64,000 nt of DNA, from positions 1-64,000 of IMG/VR virus record IMGVR_UViG_3300036791_001355; one strand, 5' to 3'. The stretch comes from a virus. The position numbers and the translations under genes are program-made. Shown here in pieces: positions 22,686 to 29,203 of the stretch. The notes under the pieces were generated by a model that ran no database searches, was not told the DNA's origin, and saw nothing but the letters and a program-made list of their open reading frames with translations. Positions within the stretch are counted from its first letter, which is position 1. Every line of letters starts with the position of its first letter.

Positions 22686-22943
22686 CTACGCGACCTGACG
22701 GGTGACGCGCCCCGGTGGGTTGTCGATCAGGCTCAGCCACTGAGAGACGGCGGGCGTGCCGTGCAGGCGGTCAAGGCCGCGCAGCCAGGAGGCCAGGGCA
22801 GCGTCGATGGGTTCACGGCCGCGCAGCTGCTTGCGGGTGAAGCTGTCGTCGCGCTGCGCCATTTGCCACAATAACGTCTGGGACCAGCCGAGACGGGTGA
22901 GGATGGCGCGGGCTTCGTCGGGGGTCATGATCATGGGGGTCAT
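22686..22943 (-). CDS. Small HTH-like protein
   Basis: 85 residues from the ATG at 22943 (GGGA upstream); starts at 22934 or 22928 and a longer frame to 23039 are possible. The sequence ARAILTRLGWSQTLLWQMAQ then WLRGLDRLHG resembles a Cro/XRE-type helix-turn-helix. It could be a regulator; no operator was identified. It precedes the methyltransferase. Confidence 0.5.
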   Translation of the reverse strand: MTPMIMTPDEARAILTRLGWSQTLLWQMAQRDDSFTRKQLRGREPIDAALASWLRGLDRLHGTPAVSQWLSLIDNPPGRVTRQVA

Positions 22944-23004
22944 GGCGTGATCCCATAGCATCGGGAGAGGCATTCCTGCCCCTCCTTTTGCTCTCTCTGG
23001 CGGT

Positions 23005-24141
23005 TCAGGCTGCCAGTCCGGGTGCGAAGCTTTGAGCACCCCTCAGCGGGTCGCCCTTGTGGGTGGCGATGGCCTGCCACTCGTGCGGGGACAACTCGAT
23101 GATCTGGCCACCCATCTTCTCGAACTCCGACGCCCGGTCGTAGGCGGGGAGGTCTTCGGCGGTGCGGGTGATGGCGTTGAACAAGCCATAGCGGGTCAGG
23201 CTGGCGCCCTCGATGAGGTGGCGCAGGACGCTGGAGCGCTCGCCGTCGTTCATGCCGAACCGCTTGGCCGTGAACTCGACCACCTTGACCGGGTCCGCCT
23301 CGATCTTCTCGGCCACGGTGCCGGTGATCTGGTCGATGCGGGCGGCGAAGCGAGCCTCGTCGAAAGCCCCCTTCACGACGTCGCGTACCTGCGACCAGAT
23401 GGCCGCGTCGGTCAGCCTCTTGGTCTCGTCGGACAGCAACTCCATGATGCTATCGGTGGACACCAGTTCGTGGCGGGCACCGACGTGACGGCGCTTCATG
23501 CCCTCGTTGGCAAACACGGCCAAGTTCGTGCAGGCCCGCGTCCACACCCCGGTTTCGACCGAGAGGCTGCCGGCACCGACTTCCGAGTTGGAGATGACGA
23601 TGGCGGGCACGCAGGTGTCGAAGATGGTGTGGCTGCCGTCACCCATGCGGCCGCCCTTGGGGATATCGCGGTTGATGCGGTGGTCGCACGCCTTGAGGTA
23701 GAGCTTGCGCTCGGTAATCTCGCAACTGATGACCTCCAGCTGGCAATCAGCCAGCACGGGCAGGATGGCCTCGGCGAGGTCCAAGTTTTCCAACGGCCGG
23801 TACTTGTCGGAGAGGAAAGCGCGGGTGACGCCGTCCATGGTGCGGACGAGGCGCTTGTCGTCAGTCTTGAGCCACGTATTGACGTTGTGGGCCAGCAGGT
23901 CCGGGTTGGTGGTGCGGCAGCGGTCGTAGTACTTGGTCGGGATGCCGGTGTAGACACCGATCTGGTCGTGGGCGATCTCATTGATGCCGAAGATGTTGGC
24001 GGAGCCGCCTACCATGAGGCGAGGCTCCTGACCCCACACGCCCATCTCGATGGCGGTGGCGGGGGCGACGAGGTCACGCTTGGCGTTGGCCTGCCGCTCG
24101 ATTTCGGCGGCGAGTTCGGAAATAGAGCGTCCGACTTTCAT
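23005..24141 (-). CDS. DUF932 family protein
   Basis: 378 residues. The ATG at 24141 has AAAGGGG upstream; the longer frame to 24225 is unlikely. The pattern YTGIPTKYYDRC, RAFLSDKYRPLENLDLAEAI and the NSEVGAGSL / TRACTNLAV region match DUF932, a family of phage and plasmid proteins of unknown biochemical role. Divergent from the first leader cassette at 24.2 kb. Confidence 0.8.
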   Translation of the reverse strand: MKVGRSISELAAEIERQANAKRDLVAPATAIEMGVWGQEPRLMVGGSANIFGINEIAHDQIGVYTGIPTKYYDRCRTTNPDLLAHNVNTWLKTDDKRLVRTMDGVTRAFLSDKYRPLENLDLAEAILPVLADCQLEVISCEITERKLYLKACDHRINRDIPKGGRMGDGSHTIFDTCVPAIVISNSEVGAGSLSVETGVWTRACTNLAVFANEGMKRRHVGARHELVSTDSIMELLSDETKRLTDAAIWSQVRDVVKGAFDEARFAARIDQITGTVAEKIEADPVKVVEFTAKRFGMNDGERSSVLRHLIEGASLTRYGLFNAITRTAEDLPAYDRASEFEKMGGQIIELSPHEWQAIATHKGDPLRGAQSFAPGLAA

Positions 24142-24228
24142 AGGGATACCCCTTTCTGGGTAAGCGCTGGGGCGGGATTGCCCTCTGGCCGGTCCCTGTG
24201 TAGCCGGTATGGTGTGGCGATGCAAGTG

Positions 24229-24287
24229 GAATATTTGCGCGTTTAGGCAAGTTTTTTCTTGCCTCCTCGGGCGGGCTCCTTTAGATA
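24229..24287 (+). promoter_or_regulatory. Cassette promoter 1
   Basis: TTGCCT (24259-24264), 17 bases, TAGATA (24282-24287). The -35 lies in the right arm of GGCAAG-TTTTTT-CTTGCC (24246-24263), and an AATATTTGC box is just upstream. The same layout recurs at 25.46, 26.77, 28.76 and 36.95 kb. Confidence 0.75.
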
Positions 24288-24294
24288 TGGCGTT

Positions 24295-24338
24295 GCCGCC
24301 AGGGATGGTCCCGGCGGGCTTCAGACAGGGGTTTCCCG
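24295..24338 (+). promoter_or_regulatory. Structured 5' leader 1
   Basis: Hairpin 1: GCCGCC, bulged A, GGGA-TGG-TCCC, GGCGG (24295-24318). Hairpin 2: GGGG-TTT-CCC (about 24328-24337) ends one base before the ATG and would cover the ribosome site. The arrangement matches leaders 2-4. Confidence 0.7.
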
Positions 24339-24533
24339 ATGGCCTCCTCAGCCGCTCACATCCAAGCCTGCCAAGCCACTCTCGCCCGCATCCTCGCGCT
24401 GCGCCCCGCGCTGCACCGCATCAGCGACCGCAAGATGAACCAGCTGGTCGCCATGATTGACCGCGTGGTGCGCGACGCCACCGCCGCCGGCTGGTCGCAG
24501 GACCGCATCGTCAACTACCTCGACAACCTGTGA
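24339..24533 (+). CDS. Hypothetical 64-residue protein (first gene of cassette 1)
   Basis: A helical basic protein; HRISDRKMNQLVAMIDRVVR looks amphipathic. The start codon directly follows leader hairpin 2. No family recognised. It heads a five-gene operon ending at 25445. Confidence 0.65.
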   Translation: MASSAAHIQACQATLARILALRPALHRISDRKMNQLVAMIDRVVRDATAAGWSQDRIVNYLDNL

Positions 24534-24549
24534 GGGGGAGGGCTAAGCC

Positions 24550-24813
24550 ATGAATGCTTTCGATCTTCGCGGCGGCTACACGCAGGAGCAGCTTGACGCT
24601 GCCTTCACCCTGGTGGCGCCGAGCGACAACTGGAAGCTGCCCGTCAACACCTTCCTGCCGGGCGATCTCAGCGTGCCTGAACTGGCCCTGCTGACCTTCG
24701 CGGTGCCGTTCTACACCGGCAGCGTGCCGACCCTGACCCGCTGCCGCGATGCCTGGGGCGTACTGGGCTGGCGGGTCACGGCGGACGGCTACTACGCCAC
24801 CGTGGGGGCCTGA
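24550..24813 (+). CDS. Hypothetical 87-residue protein
   Basis: Preceded by GAGGG at good spacing. The sequence GGYTQEQLDAAFTLVAPSDN then a Val/Tyr-rich C-terminus suggests a small folded protein; no family recognised. Two bases separate it from the next start. Confidence 0.6.
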   Translation: MNAFDLRGGYTQEQLDAAFTLVAPSDNWKLPVNTFLPGDLSVPELALLTFAVPFYTGSVPTLTRCRDAWGVLGWRVTADGYYATVGA

Positions 24814-24815
24814 CC

Positions 24816-25064
24816 ATGGGCCTCCCCCCGATGACCCGCGAGGAAGCCTACGGCGTCGAGATCACCACCGTGAACGGCGAGGTCGCGGTGCTGCCGCACA
24901 CCATGCACGTGAAGCAGCAGCACGCGCTGGTGGCGCTGACCAATCTGCGCTGGGGCTACCGGCACGCGCCGCCCACGCACTGGTGGCATCAGGTCAAGCA
25001 CGCCCGCGTGGTGCGGGTGCAACTGTCGTGGCACATCAAGGAGAGCAGCAATGTCGCTGAGTGA
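24816..25064 (+). CDS. Hypothetical 82-residue protein
   Basis: Contains a His/Trp-rich middle (YRHAPPTHWWHQVKHARVV), perhaps metal binding. Its end overlaps the next start by 14 bases, showing translational coupling. No family recognised. Confidence 0.6.
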   Translation: MGLPPMTREEAYGVEITTVNGEVAVLPHTMHVKQQHALVALTNLRWGYRHAPPTHWWHQVKHARVVRVQLSWHIKESSNVAE

Positions 25065-25278
25065 GCATTTTCGCCGGGACAATACCGAGGGCTATGACGC
25101 GGCCGATCTGGCGGCGCTGAACGCGGCCTGGACGCGCATCACCGCACATGGCGCACCGGGTGAGGACGAGGACGACATCGGCGTACGGTCGATGCTCAAC
25201 CACTGGGGCGAGCAGCTGCTGGCCGCGTATGATGCCGGGCGGCGCGGTGATGACCTCGTGGCATGGTTCTATCAATGA
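25051..25278 (+). CDS. Hypothetical 75-residue protein
   Basis: An acidic helical protein with AAWTRITAHGAPGEDEDDIG. AAGGAGAG precedes the ATG. The stop overlaps the next ATG (ATGA). The function is unknown. Confidence 0.6.
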   Translation: MSLSEHFRRDNTEGYDAADLAALNAAWTRITAHGAPGEDEDDIGVRSMLNHWGEQLLAAYDAGRRGDDLVAWFYQ

Positions 25279-25445
25279 CCCGCCGCATCATCCAGATCGC
25301 CGTCTCGCCGGGCCGCCATGGCGAACCGGACACCTTGTACGCGCTGACCGATATGAGCGAGGTGTGGGAACTCAGCGGCGGCCATTGGTCGCGCCTGGAG
25401 CCGCTGCCGCCGGACGAGCGATGGCCGCATGGCAACCCTGCCTAA
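25275..25445 (+). CDS. Hypothetical 56-residue beta-rich protein
   Basis: Reads as short strands: RRIIQIAVSPG, TLYALTDMSEVWELSGGHW. This resembles one WD-type or Kelch-type blade, as in many short phage proteins. ATGA overlap with the previous gene. The last gene of cassette 1. Confidence 0.55.
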   Translation: MTRRIIQIAVSPGRHGEPDTLYALTDMSEVWELSGGHWSRLEPLPPDERWPHGNPA

Positions 25446-25460
25446 ATGCGTGCCTAAATA

Positions 25461-25503
25461 CGCAAATATTCCGCTTGCATTGTCAGCGCCGCCGGGCTAG
25501 AAA
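25461..25503 (+). promoter_or_regulatory. Cassette promoter 2
   Basis: GCAAATATT box, TTGCAT (25475-25480), 17 bases, TAGAAA (25498-25503). GCAA and TTGC arms flank the box as in the other copies. Confidence 0.75.
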
Positions 25504-25509
25504 GCCTCT

Positions 25510-25555
25510 GCCGCCAGGGACTGGCCCGGCGGCTTATCAGATCGGGTTTAACCCA
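25510..25555 (+). promoter_or_regulatory. Structured 5' leader 2
   Basis: Hairpin 1: GCCGCC, bulged A, GGG-ACTGG-CCC... GGCGGC (25510-25533). Hairpin 2: GGGTT-T-AACCC (25544-25554) ends one base before the ATG. Hairpin 2 differs in sequence from the other leaders (AA pairs with TT), but pairing is kept. Confidence 0.7.
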
Positions 25556-25771
25556 ATGGCTCGCGTAACCTCCCGCACATGGATGCGAGTGATGGCCGGA
25601 CTCTATCGCTACGGCGACTGGACCATCGGCCGGAACGAGGACAGCAACCCTGGCTACTACTGGTCGATCCACCATCCCGACCGGGGCGAGTTCTACGCCC
25701 ACACGCTGAAGGAGGCGAAGGCTGCTGCCCTGCGTGCCGACCGTGAGTGGCAGCATTCGGTGGAGGGCTGA
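25556..25771 (+). CDS. Hypothetical 71-residue protein (first gene of cassette 2)
   Basis: Start fixed by leader hairpin 2. The sequence YGDWTIGRNEDSNPGYYWSI then YAHTLKEAKAAAL looks like a small strand-strand-helix fold. No family recognised. Confidence 0.6.
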   Translation: MARVTSRTWMRVMAGLYRYGDWTIGRNEDSNPGYYWSIHHPDRGEFYAHTLKEAKAAALRADREWQHSVEG

Positions 25772-25774
25772 GCC

Positions 25775-26008
25775 ATGACAAACTATCTCACCGCCAGCAC
25801 CGCCGGCTGGTATTGGCTGACCTACCGCACCGCCGATGGCGCCCCCGGCTATACTTGGCCCCACCCTGACGGCCGCTTTTGCTTCTACTGGGAGCCGTCC
25901 TGGCAAGCCTGGAGCGAGACGCGCAAGCGCGACTCGTACGTCTTGCTGCACCCCAACAATGGCTGGCGTCTCGAAGGGCCGGCCCAGGAGGAGGACGCGG
26001 CGCCATGA
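25775..26008 (+). CDS. Hypothetical 77-residue aromatic-rich protein
   Basis: Many Trp and Tyr residues (GWYWLTYRTADGAPGYTW, FCFYWEPSWQAW). It may be a small beta fold. GAGGG precedes the ATG; the stop overlaps the next ATG. Confidence 0.6.
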   Translation: MTNYLTASTAGWYWLTYRTADGAPGYTWPHPDGRFCFYWEPSWQAWSETRKRDSYVLLHPNNGWRLEGPAQEEDAAP

Positions 26009-26253
26009 CGACCCCCACCTATCGCGTCTGGTGCGTGGTCAGCGGCGGCGTCACCGGCACCCGGCAGGCGTGGCTGAAGGACGGCGACGGGCTGGTCCGC
26101 GAATGGACCGACCGGGCCGAGGCCGAAAGGCAAGCCAACGTGCTGACGCGGCGAATGAACTATCATCCGCTCGCCAAGGCGACGTTTCAGTATCTGGTCC
26201 GGAAATCGCCCGACTACAGCATGCTGTCCGACAAACCAAGCTGGGAGAACTGA
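26005..26253 (+). CDS. Hypothetical 82-residue protein
   Basis: ATGA overlap with the previous gene. The N-terminus reads as strands (YRVWCVVSGGVTGTRQAWLK) and then a helix with Glu and Arg. Similar in outline to the cassette-leading protein at 25556 (strand, strand, helix). The function is unknown. Confidence 0.55.
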   Translation: MTTPTYRVWCVVSGGVTGTRQAWLKDGDGLVREWTDRAEAERQANVLTRRMNYHPLAKATFQYLVRKSPDYSMLSDKPSWEN

Positions 26254-26257
26254 GCCG

Positions 26258-26356
26258 ATGGACCCGCTCGGCCTCGCCCTCGGCCTGCTGCTGCTCGTTC
26301 TCGTGGCGCTGATTCTGACCGCTAACCCCAATCAACGAGGACACTCAATACCATGA
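26258..26356 (+). CDS. Small membrane protein, 32 residues
   Basis: Almost the whole of residues 4-20 is hydrophobic (LGLALGLLLLVLVALILT), one membrane helix. The stop overlaps the next ATG (ATGA), so it is coupled to the exported protein downstream. Confidence 0.55.
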   Translation: MDPLGLALGLLLLVLVALILTANPNQRGHSIP

Positions 26357-26760
26357 TGATCAACGTACGAGCCCTTGGCGTCACTGTCGTATTGCTTGGC
26401 GGCGCATGGGCTGCGAGCGTCGCCTCGCACAGTCCCCCAGCCAGCAATCTGCCGGTATTCGGAGCCAGCGATATTGCTGCCATCATCGAAGCAAGCCAGA
26501 GACAGGAACCGCTTTTCAACCGCGACTACAAAAACCGGGCCTTCTCGGCCTCTGGTCTCGTGAAGGAAATCACTTCGGATCTGGGCGGCGGCTACATGGT
26601 CTCCGTAGACGTTCGTGGCAGCACCGTCCTTTGTTCGCTCGACGGCACGAGGTACGATCTCGCGAGCCTCGCCCTCAATAGCCGGGTCAGCATCACCGGC
26701 ACGATTCGCTTCACGGTCTTGGGCCATTTGTCCATCAGCGAATGCAACATGCGTGCGTAA
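26353..26760 (+). CDS. Exported OB-fold-like protein
   Basis: 135 residues. The first 20 residues (VRALGVTVVLLGGAWAASVA) look like a signal peptide. The rest (FSASGLVKEITSDLGGGYMV, LNSRVSITGTI) resembles small exported OB-fold (tRNA_anti-like) proteins. Probably acts in the periplasm; the role is unknown. The last gene of cassette 2. Less GC-rich than its neighbours. Confidence 0.6.
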   Translation: MMINVRALGVTVVLLGGAWAASVASHSPPASNLPVFGASDIAAIIEASQRQEPLFNRDYKNRAFSASGLVKEITSDLGGGYMVSVDVRGSTVLCSLDGTRYDLASLALNSRVSITGTIRFTVLGHLSISECNMRA

Positions 26761-26762
26761 AA

Positions 26763-26806
26763 AGGCAAATATTTCACTTGCCCTGGCATCGCCACTAGGC
26801 TAGAAA
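26763..26806 (+). promoter_or_regulatory. Cassette promoter 3
   Basis: GGCAAATATTT box, TTGCCC (26778-26783), 17 bases, TAGAAA (26801-26806). GGCAA and TTGCC form a dyad over the -35. Confidence 0.75.
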
Positions 26807-26812
26807 CTACCT

Positions 26813-26861
26813 GCCGCCAGGGAATCCTCCCGGTGGCGAACATCAGACTGGGGACACCCCG
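26813..26861 (+). promoter_or_regulatory. Structured 5' leader 3
   Basis: Hairpin 1: GCCGCC, A, GGGA-ATCC-TCCC, GGTGGC (26813-26837) with one G-T wobble. Hairpin 2: GGGG-ACA-CCCC (about 26850-26860) ends one base before the ATG. Confidence 0.7.
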
Positions 26862-27065
26862 ATGAGCTTTTCCCTCCACGCCGAAGCCAAGGCCCTCGCC
26901 GCCCGCGTCCGTGCCCTGGCCAACCAGCGCGACGCCGACTTCATCCAGAGCGCCGATCCCCGCGCCTTGCAGGGCGGCGCCATCAGCTGGGACGCCCACG
27001 AAATCCACGAAATTGCCGATCAGCTGCTCGACGTCGCCCTCCAGCTTGAGAACGTGGAGGGCTGA
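26862..27065 (+). CDS. Hypothetical 67-residue helical protein (first gene of cassette 3)
   Basis: Ala/Leu-rich helices (EAKALAARVRALANQRDADF, HEIADQLLDVALQLENVEG) suggest a coiled-coil or helical bundle. Start fixed by leader hairpin 2. No family recognised. Confidence 0.6.
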   Translation: MSFSLHAEAKALAARVRALANQRDADFIQSADPRALQGGAISWDAHEIHEIADQLLDVALQLENVEG

Positions 27066-27068
27066 GCC

Positions 27069-27155
27069 GTGACCACCGCCTTCGTCCTCATCGCCCTGAT
27101 TTTCGTCATTCTCGCTGTCTTCAGCGTCCTTTCGTCCCTCGGCAGGGAGGGCTGA
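27069..27155 (+). CDS. Small membrane protein, 28 residues
   Basis: GTG start three bases after the previous stop. One hydrophobic helix (AFVLIALIFVILAVFSVL). Followed after three bases by another GTG-started membrane protein. Confidence 0.45.
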   Translation: MTTAFVLIALIFVILAVFSVLSSLGREG

Positions 27156-27158
27156 GCG

Positions 27159-27290
27159 GTGCACTTCCTTTTCACCGTGGCCTGGATCATCGGCGGCTTC
27201 GCCCTGTCCGTGCTGCTCGCCTTCGGCCTGTCGGCCTCCGCCATCGTCGCGCACGCTGTCATCGCGCGGCACCGGAGGAGCACGCCATGA
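27159..27290 (+). CDS. Small membrane protein, 43 residues
   Basis: GTG start with GGAGGG upstream. A hydrophobic segment of about 30 residues (FTVAWIIGGFALSVLLAFGL and on), then a basic end. The stop overlaps the next ATG (ATGA). Confidence 0.5.
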   Translation: MHFLFTVAWIIGGFALSVLLAFGLSASAIVAHAVIARHRRSTP

Positions 27291-27451
27291 CCTTCATGGA
27301 GTTCTGGCGTGCCCTCAACCTCGCACTCACCGCCCGTGGCGAGCCCGAGGCGCTGTGGAGCGAAGCCCGCGAGTGGTACGCGTGGCGCCCGGTCAAGCTC
27401 GTCGATACCCGCCTCGTCAACCGCGTCATCAACGCGCGGCGGCCGCTGTGA
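27287..27451 (+). CDS. Hypothetical 54-residue protein
   Basis: ATGA overlap with the previous gene and GTGA overlap with the next, so a tightly coupled member of cassette 3. Helical and basic (WSEAREWYAWRPVKLVDTRL). No family recognised. Confidence 0.5.
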   Translation: MTFMEFWRALNLALTARGEPEALWSEAREWYAWRPVKLVDTRLVNRVINARRPL

Positions 27452-27969
27452 CCGGCACCCCCCGCCTGCGCTGCTGGGACGGCAAGACCCAGATGGCCTG
27501 GGTCTACGACGACGGCGGCCGGGCTGCCGCCGGCTTCAAGGGCCGCTCCGCCGACTGCGTCGCGCGTGCCATCGCCATTGCCACCGGCACGCCCTATCGC
27601 GCGGTCTACGACGCCCTCAACGCGCTGGCCCAGCGTGAGCGACCGAGGCAAGGCAAGGCCCGTTCAGCGGCCCGCACGGGCGTCCGCAAGACCATCTACC
27701 GGCCCTACCTCGAAGCGCTGGGCTGGCGCTGGGTGCCGACCATGCGGCTGGGCCGGGGCGCCACCGTGCATCTGTGCGAGGAGGAACTACCGACCGGCCG
27801 CCTGATCGTCAGCGTCAGCCGTCACCTGACGGCGGTGATCGACCACGTCGTGCACGACAGCCACGACCCCCAGCGGGCTGGCGTCGAGACCGTCAACGGC
27901 AGCGACCGCATCATCCGCCGCTGCGTCTACGGCTACTTCACCAAATCGGCGACGCGAGTCGCATCTTAG
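27448..27969 (+). CDS. Cysteine-peptidase-like (C39/papain-like) phage protein
   Basis: 173 residues from the GTG overlapping the previous stop. Cys37 begins a helix (DCVARAIAIATGTPYRAVYD), and RHLTAVIDHVVHDS near residues 125-138 gives a His and Asp. This Cys-helix plus late His pattern is that of papain-fold proteins, and close relatives are common in phages. Activity is not proven. A GCGAC-GCGA-GTCGC palindrome lies at its 3' end. Confidence 0.6.
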   Translation: MTGTPRLRCWDGKTQMAWVYDDGGRAAAGFKGRSADCVARAIAIATGTPYRAVYDALNALAQRERPRQGKARSAARTGVRKTIYRPYLEALGWRWVPTMRLGRGATVHLCEEELPTGRLIVSVSRHLTAVIDHVVHDSHDPQRAGVETVNGSDRIIRRCVYGYFTKSATRVAS

Positions 27970-27980
27970 GGAGGACCGCC

Positions 27981-28373
27981 ATGTGGATCTGTCTGTCTGA
28001 CGCCTTCCTGTCCGTGGTGCAGCATCCCCAGTCGCCCCGGCGGCTGATGGTGCGGGCACGGGCACGGGGCGACATCACCCGGGTGTTTCCGCAGGCGCGG
28101 GTGCACCATACGCCGCAGCGCGACTATCCGTGGCGGGCCTACCTGTCGCGGCAGGCGGTGGCCGACGCCGTGGCCCGCGAGGTGCGCGACATCGACTACA
28201 CCAACTTCAAGGACTCGGTGCCCGAGGACGCCCGCCACGACGCCTATACGGCCGTGTGGGTGACCATGCTGGACTGGTCGCACGGACGCTTCCGCCGCCG
28301 TCCAGCGCCCGCCTGGGAGCCGCTGGAGCAACCCTGGGCCGATGAACCGCCGTGTCTGTGGGGCAAGCCATGA
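27981..28373 (+). CDS. Conserved phage protein of unknown function, 130 residues
   Basis: Begins MWICLSDAFLSVVQHPQSP, a start I recognise from small phage proteins without assigned function. GGGAGGA precedes the ATG. Mostly strands, then a helix with RHDAYTAVWVTMLDWSH. The stop overlaps the next ATG. Confidence 0.65.
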   Translation: MWICLSDAFLSVVQHPQSPRRLMVRARARGDITRVFPQARVHHTPQRDYPWRAYLSRQAVADAVAREVRDIDYTNFKDSVPEDARHDAYTAVWVTMLDWSHGRFRRRPAPAWEPLEQPWADEPPCLWGKP

Positions 28374-28576
28374 GCCCGCACAAGATCGAGCGCACCATCC
28401 GCGCCCTGGGCTGGAGCGTCGAGCGCACCCACGGCGGCCACTACGTGTGCCGCCATCCCGACGCCGCCTATCCCGTCTATGCCGCCGCCACGCCGTCCTG
28501 CCACCTGTTTTTCGCCAACCTCAAGGCCGAGTTCCGGCGCGCGCTGCGGGCCAAACGATCCAAGGAGACCGCGTGA
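28370..28576 (+). CDS. HicA-like (YcfA fold) protein
   Basis: 68 residues with RALGWSVERTHGGHYVCRHP, which matches the HicA / YcfA double-stranded RNA-binding-like fold with a key His in GGHY. HicA proteins are mRNA-cleaving toxins. The next gene (54 residues) does not look like HicB, so a classical toxin-antitoxin pair is not supported; the protein may simply bind RNA. Confidence 0.6.
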   Translation: MSPHKIERTIRALGWSVERTHGGHYVCRHPDAAYPVYAAATPSCHLFFANLKAEFRRALRAKRSKETA

Positions 28577-28740
28577 TGGTCAGCCGTAAGTTACTCCATC
28601 TCGAAAAGCACCTGCGCGACAAGGCCGCCGAGGGCATGCCGCTGACGCCATACGAGATGCGACATGTGGCCGATATTCTCGCCGCCATGCGCGAACTGGT
28701 GCTGCAAATGGAACTGCTGCGGGTGGACCCTGAGGCCTGA
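28576..28740 (+). CDS. Hypothetical 54-residue helical protein
   Basis: Two predicted helices (RKLLHLEKHLRDKAAEG, HVADILAAMRELVLQMELLR). TGATG overlap with the HicA-like gene. The last gene of cassette 3. The function is unknown. Confidence 0.55.
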   Translation: MVSRKLLHLEKHLRDKAAEGMPLTPYEMRHVADILAAMRELVLQMELLRVDPEA

Positions 28741-28744
28741 GCAT

Positions 28745-28801
28745 TTATTTGCCTAGCCGTGATATTTGCCTATTGCATGTCGTAAGGAGATAGGGTAGAT
28801 A
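28745..28801 (+). promoter_or_regulatory. Cassette promoter 4
   Basis: Two TATTTGCC / ATATTTGCC boxes, then TTGCAT (28773-28778), 17 bases, TAGATA (28796-28801). Confidence 0.75.
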
Positions 28802-28809
28802 ATGCCTCA

Positions 28810-28851
28810 CCGGCAGGGGTGGTCCCGCCGGCCGCACACAGGGGTTTCCCG
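28810..28851 (+). promoter_or_regulatory. Structured 5' leader 4
   Basis: Hairpin 1: CCGGC, bulged A, GGGG-TGG-TCCC, GCCGG (28810-28831). The outer stem differs from leaders 1-3 at both sides, yet pairing is preserved. Hairpin 2: GGGG-TTT-CCC (28841-28850), one base before the ATG. Confidence 0.7.
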
Positions 28852-28914
28852 ATGCTTCAGATGCCCGCTCTTCTCGCCCTCCAGGCGACCCTCGTGTGCC
28901 AGGAGGCGGCGTGA
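28852..28914 (+). CDS. 20-residue leader peptide
   Basis: An ATG exactly where leaders 1-3 place their first gene, reading MLQMPALLALQATLVCQEAA, then TGA overlapping the next ATG. It may be a real microprotein or a translation-coupling leader for the 95-residue gene. Confidence 0.45.
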   Translation: MLQMPALLALQATLVCQEAA

Positions 28915-29201
28915 TGAACATCCAAACCAACAACTGGATCAGCGGCCTGTGGATGGCCTGGGATGACGACACCGATGACGGCGCCCTGGACAGCCAGTGG
29001 CGCCGCATCGCCACCGGCCTTTCCGAGGCCGAGGCGGTCGCCACCCTGCTGCGGCAGCTGTCGGATCAGGACATCGACTGGCTGGCATGGGAGGTCCGCG
29101 CTGGCCACCACGCCGCCTGGGCGGAACTGATCGCGGCCGAGGACGACAGCCGCGCCGCACTCAACCCCCACCAGTGCCTCGACTACGGCAAGGGCCTCTG
29201 A
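28914..29201 (+). CDS. Hypothetical 95-residue protein
   Basis: CAGGAGG precedes the ATG and the previous stop overlaps it. Acidic, Trp-rich, helical (SEAEAVATLLRQLSDQDIDW). No family recognised. The second gene of cassette 4. Confidence 0.6.
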   Translation: MNIQTNNWISGLWMAWDDDTDDGALDSQWRRIATGLSEAEAVATLLRQLSDQDIDWLAWEVRAGHHAAWAELIAAEDDSRAALNPHQCLDYGKGL

Positions 29202-29203
29202 CC

